A stretch of DNA of 64,000 nucleotides from the NCBI GenBank assembly GCA_003242885.1, contig QKMZ01000002.1, positions 372,001 to 436,000 of the forward strand, in the 5' to 3' direction. The stretch is from Candidatus Melainabacteria bacterium (GTDB lineage Bacteria > Cyanobacteriota > Vampirovibrionia > Obscuribacterales > Obscuribacteraceae). The position numbers and the translations under genes were made by a program. Within the stretch, counting starts at the first letter, position 1. The number at the start of each line of letters is the position of its first letter. Of the stretch, positions 1 to 8,630 are shown in pieces. The notes beneath the pieces were generated by a model. That model ran no database searches and had not been told where the DNA came from. It worked only from the letters and a program-made list of their open reading frames with translations.

Positions 1-1564
1 GATTGCATGCAATGTAAGTACCGTTAACTGGAATTGGTTGACCAGCGTGTTGACCACCAAGAACGTCGCCCCAGTCGCGGACTTGATCTTTCATGTAAAG
101 CGCCCAAGGAGATTTTTTGTTGCCGCTGGTGGCATCGATTTCGTCCAGAGCATCTCCGCAATCCATGTAGAGTTGGTTTTCAGACAGCGCCAAGTATGGT
201 TCTTTCTGTGCTCCGGTGGTATTGCATAAAATCATGCCGTTCTGATCGATCACGAATTTGTACAGCGTATTCTTGTTGAATTTTCCTCCCGGAAGTCCGG
301 AGCCATTAACGAATGCGACTACGGAGTCTATGTTCACGTTGTTTCCACCGCGTCTGACCCAGTCATATATTGCGCCGGCAATTGCATTTGCAGGAGGCAA
401 ACTGGACGAACCTAGGCCGCTGTCACTTGCCAAGGTTCCTGTGCCTGGTCCGTTGTAGTCTCCACCTTGTGCAGACACGATGCTTGCTGGGTTGATGTTA
501 TTCAACATTTGCGTTTGCATCAGCAAATCATTGATTTGAGCTATTACTCCAGGCCAGTTGTTGTCCGGTCCGTCAACGGTGAGAAGACCGGGTGCTGGTC
601 GTGGATCTGGAACGCAAGCAGGTTGTGCGCATGAAAGGATGTGAACTATACCTTTTGGTTTTGCTGTGTTGCCGTTCTCAAATAGTTTTTGATCTGCTTC
701 CGCCATTACGATGGATGGGATCGCGTATGGGAGAGGCAAAGTAGCTTTGAATTTCTTCGCATCAACCAATTTGATTGATGTACCAGCTCCGGTGAAGACG
801 AAGTTTTTGCCGTTGTATGGATAGTTTACATATGAGAGATACTTGCCGTTCTGAGTGGCTGCTCCACCCAAAGAGGCCTTTGATTGCGGTTGGGGAACTT
901 TTACTGTGGTTTCGGATCCTCCGTCCAGGCAACCGAGAGTCAATTTAAGTGAGCCATTTACGTAGGCTGAGTTGGATTGTCTAATGTCGTTTTGCTTGTA
1001 AGCGGTCTCAGCGCTCTGATAAGGCTCTACTTTATTACCTTGTAAGTCTTTGGCATCCGGATTTCCGCCCGGAAGCAACGAGCTTTGCAGCAAAGCTGTC
1101 AGATTGTTTTTGGAATTCATAGCTGCATTGAAGTCTTGGTCAGCCAAATACTTCCACGTACTCATCGACGTCGGGTTGCCGCAAACCGCTGACACTTGAT
1201 CACCAAGGATCATATCCAAGCGAATCGTAGCCAGGATCGTATTGATGCTATAGACCGGCTGAAAATTACCATCTGGCGCTTGTGTCATTTTGCCAGTCGG
1301 ACCATAGTCCGATAGGCTGACCCATCCAAAATGGTTGTCCTTCATGACGATACGACCGAGATCTTTGGCCGCTGCAAGAGATGCAGCTTCGATGGCAGTT
1401 TTCTGTTCCTGGTTGCCGCCCAAGAGCCTTGTGTAGGCTAGAGCGAACAGGAGCAGTGCCAACAGCAAGCCGCCACAGATCGCGCCGACTAGCGCAATCA
1501 TGTTGCCGCGTTGCTGCCTGCCTTGCGGCACAACTGGCAATTGGCCCCTCTTAGTTTTTCGCAT
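1..1564 (-). CDS. TadG-like Flp pilus-assembly protein, N-terminal part (gene continues past left edge)
   Basis: The first 521 codons of a minus-strand gene lie in the window; the 3' end is beyond base 1. The ATG at 1564 has AGGTGATG a few bases upstream. After a basic N-terminus comes an RGN motif (residues 19-21), one strongly hydrophobic helix (about 22-43) and an Ala-rich stretch with AASLAAAKDL. This is the usual layout of the N-terminal domain of TadG/TadE-like proteins, which anchor secreted proteins of the tight-adherence pilus in the inner membrane. The rest looks like an extracytoplasmic domain rich in Gly, Asn and Ser that I do not recognise. Two other genes with the same N-terminal layout lie at 55.4-56.9 kb. 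The family is inferred from the N-terminus only; the function is not established. Confidence 0.6.
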   Translation of the reverse strand, partial: MRKTKRGQLPVVPQGRQQRGNMIALVGAICGGLLLALLLFALAYTRLLGGNQEQKTAIEAASLAAAKDLGRIVMKDNHFGWVSLSDYGPTGKMTQAPDGNFQPVYSINTILATIRLDMILGDQVSAVCGNPTSMSTWKYLADQDFNAAMNSKNNLTALLQSSLLPGGNPDAKDLQGNKVEPYQSAETAYKQNDIRQSNSAYVNGSLKLTLGCLDGGSETTVKVPQPQSKASLGGAATQNGKYLSYVNYPYNGKNFVFTGAGTSIKLVDAKKFKATLPLPYAIPSIVMAEADQKLFENGNTAKPKGIVHILSCAQPACVPDPRPAPGLLTVDGPDNNWPGVIAQINDLLMQTQMLNNINPASIVSAQGGDYNGPGTGTLASDSGLGSSSLPPANAIAGAIYDWVRRGGNNVNIDSVVAFVNGSGLPGGKFNKNTLYKFVIDQNGMILCNTTGAQKEPYLALSENQLYMDCGDALDEIDATSGNKKSPWALYMKDQVRDWGDVLGGQHAGQPIPVNGTYIACN

Positions 1565-1682
1565 TTGTCATCACCTGTTGAGTTCGATTGGTGAAAAGTA
1601 GGTCCGAGTAATAAGGCTGGAAAGCTTATTGATAAGGCATCAACCTGGCATGAATTGGCCTGACTTCCGCCGCATGCTACAA

Positions 1683-1711
1683 GCTTAACTTTCGCTCAGG
1701 CGTGCTGTCAA
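1683..1711 (-). promoter_or_regulatory. Possible promoter of the TadG-like gene
   Basis: Read on the minus strand, a consensus -35 TTGACA (1711-1706) is followed after 17 bases by TTAAGC (1688-1683), a poor -10. It lies about 120 bases upstream of the ATG at 1564. The -35 and the spacing are good, but the -10 is weak. Confidence 0.3.
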
Positions 1712-1721
1712 GAATCCCCCG

Positions 1722-1740
1722 CGCGGGGGAGAGCCCCGCG
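1722..1740. repeat. GC-rich perfect hairpin
   Basis: CGCGGGG (1722-1728) and CCCCGCG (1734-1740) form a perfect 7-bp stem around a GAGAG loop. There is no T-run on either side, so it is not a typical intrinsic terminator. It lies just upstream of the possible minus-strand promoter. Confidence 0.5.
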
Positions 1741-2019
1741 TAGATAGGGTTTTGGGGTTTTGAGATAGCCCCAAAAATAGACTTTGTTGACAAATTTTGG
1801 CTTTGCGACTGCGTCTTGATAAATTTATGCATGAATCGCAAATGGAGAAACCCCGTTTGGGGGATGGATTCGAAACCTTTTTAAACAGCTCGCGTGCACT
1901 CGGACGTTTCTTTTAAAACTGCCAAATTGCGAAATCAAATGCCCAATTTCATCAAATACAGAGAACACTAACTTCAAAAATTGATGGAACGCCGGCGATT
2001 TTATGATAGAAAAGCCAAT

Positions 2020-2373
2020 ATGAGATTCTGTGCTCACGCCCTATTTCTGCCGACCTTTCTTTTCATAGTCGCTCAGATAGTTTCTATCTGCGGTGCGTTT
2101 GAAACGCTCGCAGCCTATGACGCTGACGGCATAAATGACATGAGCCTCGAGGACATTGTCTTTATTGATCCATTTCTTAGATCTCATTCCGATACCAAGA
2201 CCGTAGTAATTTTTCGAACGATAAGTTCTGGTGGTTTGATATCACTGATAAAGCTTTGTCTGCCTGTATTATTGAACGAACCGGTTCAAACGCTACAAGA
2301 AAGACCGGCTCGAATTGCATATCGAGAGCCACCAGACAATTTGTGGTTGTCGAATAGAGTTCTTAGAATTTAA
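2020..2373 (+). CDS. Doubtful small exported protein
   Basis: An open frame of 117 codons starts at an ATG at 2020. Its first 25 or so residues look like a signal peptide: a hydrophobic core after MRFCAHALF, then small residues. The remainder has no family features I recognise. There is no convincing ribosome binding site, and the frame overlaps another open frame on the opposite strand. It could be a chance frame in the intergenic region or the remnant of a secreted protein. Nothing ties it to the downstream pump. Confidence 0.22.
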   Translation: MRFCAHALFLPTFLFIVAQIVSICGAFETLAAYDADGINDMSLEDIVFIDPFLRSHSDTKTVVIFRTISSGGLISLIKLCLPVLLNEPVQTLQERPARIAYREPPDNLWLSNRVLRI

Positions 2374-2487
2374 ACGCGACTAGTAAATATTGAACGTCCT
2401 CACCAGACGCCGTTTTCGGTCTGGCGATGTGCGCAACTGTGCAGTCATTGATGCGCGGGCGCGGAGTCTGTATTTGTAGGTATCAAC

Positions 2488-5400
2488 ATGATTGAAAAAC
2501 TGATCGCGTTTTCTTTGTCGCATCGACTTTTGGTTTCGGTAGCAACTCTTGCGGTGATTGTGGCGGGCATTTTTGCCATTCTCAACTTGCCGGTAGATTC
2601 GTTTCCCGACGTCAGTAATGTGCAGGTTCAAATAATTACAGAGCCTGAGAGCATGGCTACTGAAGAGGTTGAGGCTCTCGTCACCTATCCGATTGAGAAT
2701 GTTCTCAATGGATTGCCCAAAATCAAAAAAATTCGCTCCATCTCTTCATTTGGACTGTCGGTGGTCACCGCAATTTTTGAAGACGACACGGATGTTTATT
2801 TCGCGAGAAATTTGATTCAGCAACGGCTTACATCACTGGCTGGCATGCTGCCCGAGCACTGTCCCCAACCGACACTGGGACCGGTCGTTTCAAGTTTTAG
2901 CCAAGTCTATATGTACTATCTGACCAGCTCTCATCTCGACCTTACGGAGCTGCGGACAATACAAGACTGGGATATTTCCAGGCGCCTGCGGTCAGTGCCC
3001 GGTGTGGCTAACGTGGCGACATTTGGTGGTTTCGTCAAGCAATATCAGGTCATCGTCAATCCGCGAGAACTGCATGGATACAAAGTTACGCTCAATGAGC
3101 TCGTCTCGTCTATTTCTCAAAACAACGATAACGCCGGCGGCAACTTCATCGAACAATCCGGAGAGGAAGTCATTATTCGGGGCATGGGACGTATCAAGTC
3201 TGTCGAAGATATTCGCAATATTGTACTAAAAGAAGTCAATGGCACCCCAGTGACTGTCGGTCAGGTTTCCCGTGTGGTAATTGGACAAGCTTTCAGACGC
3301 GGATCCGCATCCATGAACGGTACCGGCGAGGTTGTTACCGGGATTGTCTATACAAGGAAAGGCGTGAATACAAAGGCAGTCGTAGAGAAGGTCAAGGAGA
3401 AGGTTGAAGAGATCTCGCACAGTCTGCGCTCTGATGTTCAAATCGTTCCCTATTACGATCAAACCGAGCTAGTGGACAAGACGATCGAAACCGTCAAGGA
3501 AATCTTGATATTCAGCGGCGGGTTAGTAATCGTTGTTTTAACCGCTGTCTTGCTGCATATCCCGAGCGCGCTTATTGTTTCAGTCATCATTCCCTTGTCG
3601 CTGCTTTTCAGCTTCATATTGATGAAGTACTCCGGATTGACCGCGAACTTGATGACACTTGGTGCTGTTGATTTCGGGATTATCGTCGATGCTGGCGTGG
3701 TTTTGGTCGAAAACATCTTTCGCCATTTGTCTCGTGCTCATAAAGAATATGGTGACAATTTCAATCGTTTAGAAGTCATCAAAACTGCATCAATCGCTGT
3801 GGCCAAGCCGATCGTTTTTTCTATCGGCATCATCATGTCAGTCTATTTGCCTTTGTTTGCTTTGGAAGGCGTCGAGGGTAAGATGTTTCACCCTCTTGCG
3901 CTTACTTTTATGTACGCCCTCGCCGGCTCCCTTCTGACCTCACTCACTGTCATTCCGGTGCTCTGTTATTGGGTGATGAAGGGACCTGTGAAAGAAAGAG
4001 AAAACCCGGTGCTCAACTTTGTTGTGGAGCGATATGTTCCACTTTTGAAGAGTGCGGTGGCCAATCCAAAGAAAATTCTCTTTGTCGCAGTAATTGCACT
4101 GGCATTGAGTCTGGCTGTCTTTCCTTTCCTTGGCTCGGAATTCATTCCGTCTCTTGATGAAGGTCCAATTCTTGTGCGCATCAAAATGCCGGCCAGTATT
4201 TCTCATACAGAGTCTATGCAGACGGTCAACAACATCGAAAAACTGCTCAAGTCCTTTCCTGAAGTGGCGGTGATTGTCTCCAGAACAGGTCGTGCAGTCA
4301 CTGGACCCGGGCTCGACGGTGTTGATTCTACTGATACGTACATTAGTCTTCATCCGAAAGACAAGTGGAAAACGGCAAGCACTAAAGAGCAGCTGATTGA
4401 TCAAATGGCGGAGAAACTGCATGAAATTCCCGGGCTGATGTTCAGTTTTTCGCAACCAATCGCCGACATGGTAGACGACTTGATCGCTGGTATCAGAGCG
4501 GATCTTGGCATCAAGATCTTTGGTGATGATTTGAAAACTCTTGCCAGCATTGCCGGCAAGATCGAATCCGAAGTCAGGAAAGTGCCAGGCGCTGCAGATA
4601 TGCAACACGAGCATTTGCTTGGCTTGCCGGAATTGAATATTGAACTAAAACGACCTGTGCTCGCGCGTTTTGGCTTGAATACCGATGATGTTCTGGACAT
4701 CATAAGAGTGGCTCTGGCCGGAGATCGAGTCACTGAAGTGATTGAAGGTACAAAGCGCTTTGGCCTTTTGGTTCGATTTGAAAAAACGTATAGAGAAACT
4801 CCGGCACGGATTGCCGACGTCATGATCGATACGCCCAAAGGAGCTCGTGTTCCCCTGGATCAGTTGGCAAAGATTGAGATGGAAAGAGGCGCTGTGACTA
4901 TCAACCGAGAAGACGGACAGCGAAGAACCGCAGTGATGGCAAATGTCAGAGGTCGTGACTTGGGCAGTTTTGTGGCGGAAGCACAAAGCCGAGTGGAGAA
5001 GAATGTCCACATTCCGAAAGGGTATAAAGTCGTCTGGAGTGGACAGTTTGAGAATCAAGAGCGAGCAATGAAACGGCTTGCAATAGTCGTTCCTATTGTT
5101 CTGCTGCTGATTTTCGTACTTCTATTTGCTTCATTCAATTCGTTCAGGAACGCAGGTTTGATTATGCTCAACGTGCCCTTCGCCATGAGCGGTGGAATTC
5201 TTGCGCTGTTTCTTTCCCATCAAACATTGTCAGTTCCAGCCATCATCGGCTTCATTGCTTTGTTTGGTGTGGCTGTTCAAAATGGTGTCATCATGGTGAC
5301 GTACATTATGCAGCTGGAGCAGCGGGGGTCTTCGATCGACGAGGCTGTTGTGAGGGGGGCACAAACGCGTCTGAGACCGGTTCTCATGACAGCTCTCGTT

Positions 5401-5580
5401 GCAGTTGTCGGCTTACTGCCTAAAGTGCTCTTTCATGGAACTGGCACCGAAGTGCAGCGGCCACTCGCGACAGTTGTGCTGGGCGGGCTGGTAACAGCGA
5501 CTGCGCTGACACTTATTGTCCTGCCCGCGCTTTACAAGCTGCTCAATCAGAAAAACGGAAAGAAAGAACAGGCGGTTTAA
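2488..5580 (+). CDS. CzcA/CusA-type heavy-metal RND efflux transporter
   Basis: A 1030-residue inner-membrane pump of the RND superfamily (heavy-metal efflux branch). Such pumps use the proton gradient to export metal ions or small molecules, as a trimer with a periplasmic adaptor and an outer-membrane channel. It begins with the usual helix and the motif LPVDSFPDVSNVQV. The proton-relay motif DFGIIVDAGVVLVE supplies D395, D401 and E408, matching the DFGxIVDGxVVMVE signature of CzcA/CusA. The length is normal for the family. The ATG at 2488 has AGG about ten bases upstream. No adaptor (CzcB) or outer-membrane channel (CzcC/TolC) gene lies beside it; the next gene is the convergent xseB. The metal or drug substrate cannot be read from the sequence. 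Confidence 0.88.
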   Translation: MIEKLIAFSLSHRLLVSVATLAVIVAGIFAILNLPVDSFPDVSNVQVQIITEPESMATEEVEALVTYPIENVLNGLPKIKKIRSISSFGLSVVTAIFEDDTDVYFARNLIQQRLTSLAGMLPEHCPQPTLGPVVSSFSQVYMYYLTSSHLDLTELRTIQDWDISRRLRSVPGVANVATFGGFVKQYQVIVNPRELHGYKVTLNELVSSISQNNDNAGGNFIEQSGEEVIIRGMGRIKSVEDIRNIVLKEVNGTPVTVGQVSRVVIGQAFRRGSASMNGTGEVVTGIVYTRKGVNTKAVVEKVKEKVEEISHSLRSDVQIVPYYDQTELVDKTIETVKEILIFSGGLVIVVLTAVLLHIPSALIVSVIIPLSLLFSFILMKYSGLTANLMTLGAVDFGIIVDAGVVLVENIFRHLSRAHKEYGDNFNRLEVIKTASIAVAKPIVFSIGIIMSVYLPLFALEGVEGKMFHPLALTFMYALAGSLLTSLTVIPVLCYWVMKGPVKERENPVLNFVVERYVPLLKSAVANPKKILFVAVIALALSLAVFPFLGSEFIPSLDEGPILVRIKMPASISHTESMQTVNNIEKLLKSFPEVAVIVSRTGRAVTGPGLDGVDSTDTYISLHPKDKWKTASTKEQLIDQMAEKLHEIPGLMFSFSQPIADMVDDLIAGIRADLGIKIFGDDLKTLASIAGKIESEVRKVPGAADMQHEHLLGLPELNIELKRPVLARFGLNTDDVLDIIRVALAGDRVTEVIEGTKRFGLLVRFEKTYRETPARIADVMIDTPKGARVPLDQLAKIEMERGAVTINREDGQRRTAVMANVRGRDLGSFVAEAQSRVEKNVHIPKGYKVVWSGQFENQERAMKRLAIVVPIVLLLIFVLLFASFNSFRNAGLIMLNVPFAMSGGILALFLSHQTLSVPAIIGFIALFGVAVQNGVIMVTYIMQLEQRGSSIDEAVVRGAQTRLRPVLMTALVAVVGLLPKVLFHGTGTEVQRPLATVVLGGLVTATALTLIVLPALYKLLNQKNGKKEQAV

Positions 5581-5600
5581 TTTCTACTTCAGGCTCGTGC

Positions 5601-5840
5601 CTAATCGCTGTCCAAAGTTTTGTCATCGAACGCTTCCGGTGCGTGCGAGCCATCGGCTTGCTTGCGCAGGATTTCTACCTTTTGTTCTGCGACTTTGAGA
5701 AACGACTCCAGCTGGGTGCTTAGCTCCATTCCTCTTTCGAAGAGGCTGAGCGCTCTTTCCAGCTTTATCTCTCCATCGAGTTCGCCAACTACTTGCTCGA
5801 GCTCTTTCAGTGAACTTTCGAAATCTATTGTTTTGGCCAT
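5601..5840 (-). CDS. xseB: Exodeoxyribonuclease VII small subunit
   Basis: This 79-residue protein is the small subunit of exonuclease VII, a cytoplasmic enzyme that degrades single-stranded DNA to oligonucleotides in mismatch repair and recombination. It has the family core FESSLKELEQVV, a helical hairpin containing LERALSLFERGMEL, and the normal length of about 80 residues. The ATG at 5840 is chosen because AGGAGGTGAG lies four bases upstream; a longer frame from 5888 lacks such a site. It follows xseA with a gap of 22 bases, so the two subunits are translated from one message. It is convergent with the RND pump gene. Confidence 0.92.
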   Translation of the reverse strand: MAKTIDFESSLKELEQVVGELDGEIKLERALSLFERGMELSTQLESFLKVAEQKVEILRKQADGSHAPEAFDDKTLDSD

Positions 5841-5862
5841 CTGACTCACCTCCTGTTTTGTT

Positions 5863-7062
5863 TCACCATTTCTCGTCAACGGATTCAATCTTGATCTTCA
5901 ACTTACCTTCGTGCAGCAGTGCTTCCAGAGTCTCTCCTGGTTGCACGTCGCTAAATGAGCGGACAACCGACTTATCCGCTCTTCGCAAAACAGCAAAGCC
6001 ACGGCTGAGAACATTCAGGGGGCTGAGGGCAACTAGTTTTTCTCGGCTTGTTTTCAATTTGTGCTGTGCAGAAGATATCTGCATTTTTAAGCGTGAATTG
6101 AGTGTCTGCCTGTGTGAAATCACTCTTTCTGTCAGACGCTGAAGTCTTTCGCTGTACCGAATCAGAGAATTGAGCGGACTCAATCTTTCGACCTGTCGCC
6201 TGGCAGTTGCGAGTTTTTCGCTCATTTGAGATTGGAGGCGCCGATCCAGCAAGCCCCATTTGTCCATGAGCTCTACTGTCCCTTTCGCCACCAGCTCGGC
6301 TGCGGCAGTTGGAGTGGGAGCGCGCATGTCGGCTACGAGATCGCAAATGGTGACGTCGGTTTCGTGACCGACACCGGAGATGACAGGGACGGCTGCAGAA
6401 AGTACCGCACGTGCCACTGCCTCGGTGTTGAACGACCAGAGATCTTCGATTGAACCGCCGCCTCGCGCAACGATTATTACGTCAACGTCTTCGATTTCAG
6501 AAAGAATTGCTATCGCTCTAGCTATCTCATCGACGCTACCTTCGCCCTGTACTTTGCACGGAGAGATAAGTACATTGACAGAACGGTTGCGTCTTTTCAG
6601 AGTATGGAGAATATCGCGAAGAGCAGCTCCGGCGGGACTTGTCACCACTCCGATTCGACGAGGAAAAATAGGAATTGGTCGCTTGCGCTCGGGTGCGAAG
6701 AATCCTTCCTTTTCTAACTTCGCTGCGAGTTGATCAAACGCCAATTGCCATTCGCCTACGCCAACCGGTTCAAGTCCGGTCACGATCATTTGATATGAGC
6801 CGCGCGGAGGATAAACGCTTAGTTTGCCGCGCGCAACCATCATCAACCCGTCTTCCAATTTGAACTTGATGGCGGAATTCGCATTTTTAAAGCAAACGCA
6901 CGGCAGTGTCGCGTCTTGATCTTTTAGAGAAAAATACCAGTGTCCCGAGGGATAGACTTTCGCGTTCGAAACTTCGCCTACTACATAAATGTAGGTGAAT
7001 GTCCCTTCCAGGGTGTCCTTAATCAGTCCGGTCAGTTCAGAGACCGTCAGAACAGGCTGCAT
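5863..7062 (-). CDS. xseA: Exodeoxyribonuclease VII large subunit
   Basis: The catalytic subunit of exonuclease VII, 399 residues from the ATG at 7062. The N-terminal OB-fold region shows LTVSELTGLIKDTLEG and the block VGEVSNAKVYPSGHWYFSLK, which is characteristic of the family. The central nuclease domain has RIGVVTSPAGAALRDI, ARGGGSIEDLWSFN and SGVGHETD. A coiled-coil region and the conserved end LSRGFAVLR follow. An in-frame ATG at 7104 would add 14 residues but has no ribosome binding site, and homologues usually begin near the LTVSEL block, so 7062 is preferred. It is the first gene of an operon with xseB. Confidence 0.93.
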   Translation of the reverse strand: MQPVLTVSELTGLIKDTLEGTFTYIYVVGEVSNAKVYPSGHWYFSLKDQDATLPCVCFKNANSAIKFKLEDGLMMVARGKLSVYPPRGSYQMIVTGLEPVGVGEWQLAFDQLAAKLEKEGFFAPERKRPIPIFPRRIGVVTSPAGAALRDILHTLKRRNRSVNVLISPCKVQGEGSVDEIARAIAILSEIEDVDVIIVARGGGSIEDLWSFNTEAVARAVLSAAVPVISGVGHETDVTICDLVADMRAPTPTAAAELVAKGTVELMDKWGLLDRRLQSQMSEKLATARRQVERLSPLNSLIRYSERLQRLTERVISHRQTLNSRLKMQISSAQHKLKTSREKLVALSPLNVLSRGFAVLRRADKSVVRSFSDVQPGETLEALLHEGKLKIKIESVDEKW

Positions 7063-7580
7063 TCGGCTGACTTCACGAGTGACGAACAACGCCCTTATCC
7101 TCATAAGGTGAAGTGATGAATTTTCGGGTCACGTCTTATTAGACGAATGAGCCGCCGAAATAGTTCATCGAAAAACATATTCTATCTAAAGGTTGGCGGC
7201 GAAATATTGTCGGGGGATCATTTGATCTTTGCCGAGATGCCGCTGGGCGAGACGTTATGCTGCTTGTTGACTACTGGTGGCGATTTCAATAAATTTGGAA
7301 ATTGAGACGAAAAGCCATTTTTATTCAATCTGTATAGGTGGACGGGGTTGTGCTGGATGTCTTTTGTATATGCAAATAGTGGACTGTTTGCCCTTTTGCC
7401 ACCTCTGGAACTGGCTTGGCGACAGGGTTTTGGTCGTACTTGGCCGGGAATATAGATGGTGTTGAAGATAAAAAACAGGCAGTCAAGATGATGATTTCAT
7501 TTGACCGCTGAGATTGTCATACTATATATTGGTATGACATACAAACGTAAGGTATGGGTTTGAGAGAGGGGGAGAGCTTC
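7063..7580. other. Intergenic region between divergent xseA and the nuclease-like gene
   Basis: About 500 bases without a supported gene. The right end holds a promoter overlapped by a palindrome (listed separately). The open frame at 7277-7465 has no start signal or family features. The rest shows nothing I can name. Confidence 0.5.
7501..7539 (+). promoter_or_regulatory. Promoter overlapped by a perfect palindromic operator (NrdR-box-like core)
   Basis: A -35 TTGACC (7501-7506) and a -10 TATATT (7525-7530) are 18 bases apart, 50-80 bases upstream of the gene at 7581. A perfect inverted repeat TGTCATAC (7515-7522), nine bases, GTATGACA (7532-7539) is centred on the -10. Its middle, CTATATATTG (7522-7531), matches the core of the NrdR-box consensus. 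A repressor bound here would block the promoter. There is no second box about 31 bp away, which NrdR would normally need, so the regulator may be another protein. Confidence 0.5.
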
Positions 7581-8378
7581 ATGCACAGGACTTTGTTCAC
7601 GCCTTCTATGGTTGAGGCTTTCCGCATCTGCAAGAAGGCATATCGCATTGGTCAGGCGCACTATGCCGAAGGGACCAATACTGCCAAAGGTCGACTGAAA
7701 AGCTTGACCAGGCGGTTTATCCTGCGTGGACTTGCGGAGATCAACCGCGGCAAACTTCAGAGCGTGAATCAAGTTCAGAAGTACATGGGTCAGCAATGGC
7801 CTGTAGATCCGCTGGGCATAGCCACTCAAGAAAAGGAGCAGAATACTCGCGCATTCTTGTTTGCATATAAGACATTGACCCGCTATGTGAATAAACCATA
7901 CAAACCAGATGGCGCAGAGATCGTTGGTGTTGCGCAAAAGGTACGTGCCCGCGTGCCGCATTTGCGAGTTTATGTGGAAGACACTATGGACCTCATGCTC
8001 TGGTACCCGCATGAAAAACGCCTTGAGCTTGTGGACTACCAATTGAATCCAATTGCTCATTACGATCCTCGTTGGCCATCAGCAACTATTTTGGTCAAGC
8101 AGTATTTGGCTGAAAGACTGAAGATGCGTTTTCCGTATGAAAGAGTGACGCTGACTTTTGTCCGCGCCGGGACAAAAGAGCACCAGCCCGTAAGTCTTAC
8201 TCTCGACGAAAGTATTTTTGCGCTGCACTGGTCTGAGCTCGTGAAAACTCTTGAAGCAATGAAGGAAGAGTCCGAGTTTCAGGGGGAGTGCAAAGATAAC
8301 TGCCGTCATTGTGAAGCTGAATCAGAAGACAAAGGCAGTGATATGACGGTTAACGAGGCATACTCAAAAACAGCTTAG
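7581..8378 (+). CDS. RecB/Cas4-like PD-(D/E)XK family protein, probably with an altered active site
   Basis: A 265-residue protein from the ATG at 7581, chosen because GGGGGAGAG lies just upstream; an in-frame ATG at 7554 is less well placed. The start FTPSMVEAFRICKKAYRIG matches the SPSxLExFxxCPxxYYF opening of RecB/AddB/Cas4-like PD-(D/E)XK nucleases. The segment RLELVDYQLNP sits where these enzymes carry the catalytic D-x-K ('vvDyKt'), but here the Lys is Gln. Near the C-terminus CKDNCRHC resembles the cysteine cluster that, with the N-terminal Cys, holds an iron-sulphur cluster in Cas4/AddB. No cas or recombination genes are adjacent. It may be a non-catalytic DNA-binding relative. Family assignment is from motifs only. 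Confidence 0.5.
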   Translation: MHRTLFTPSMVEAFRICKKAYRIGQAHYAEGTNTAKGRLKSLTRRFILRGLAEINRGKLQSVNQVQKYMGQQWPVDPLGIATQEKEQNTRAFLFAYKTLTRYVNKPYKPDGAEIVGVAQKVRARVPHLRVYVEDTMDLMLWYPHEKRLELVDYQLNPIAHYDPRWPSATILVKQYLAERLKMRFPYERVTLTFVRAGTKEHQPVSLTLDESIFALHWSELVKTLEAMKEESEFQGECKDNCRHCEAESEDKGSDMTVNEAYSKTA

Positions 8379-8431
8379 AGATCACCGGAGTTTCAATAGC
8401 TCAGACCCCAATCTGTAGCACCACAAGCGGT

Positions 8432-8489
8432 GTCAGGATATCTATCGTGTTTCCCGAGCGCGAGGTTATCCTGACTTCTGCTTTTTTTT
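8432..8489 (+). terminator. Rho-independent terminator after the nuclease-like gene
   Basis: GTCAGGATA (8432-8440) pairs perfectly with TATCCTGAC (8467-8475) across a 26-base loop. A run of eight T follows at 8482-8489, then a G-rich tract. It ends the transcript of the gene at 7581-8378. Confidence 0.6.
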
Positions 8490-8630
8490 GGGGGGAGGGG
8501 GCGTGCAGCCGTACGTCCATCTCCTTTGATTACGTGTTGTTAAGCTTGTTTCCTTGCTCATGAAGGCGCGCATATCCGATCTCCATGCTTGTCGCTTATG
8601 ATCAAGGGTCAATACGACAGGAATTGGGCC

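Larger units (their letters stand above)
1565..2487. other. Intergenic region between divergent genes, largely without supported genes
   Basis: About 920 bases separate the TadG-like gene (minus) from the RND pump (plus). I see the hairpin at 1722-1740, the possible minus-strand promoter, a small hairpin CCAGAC/GTCTGG at 2403-2424, and one open frame at 2020-2373 listed separately. No RNA gene was recognised. Confidence 0.5.

Noticed and set aside
2020..2373. A possible pump subunit upstream of the RND gene
   Set aside because: No adaptor or channel motif, no ribosome binding site; kept only as a doubtful exported frame.
7277..7465. Open frame upstream of the nuclease-like gene
   Set aside because: No ribosome binding site and no likeness to a protein family.
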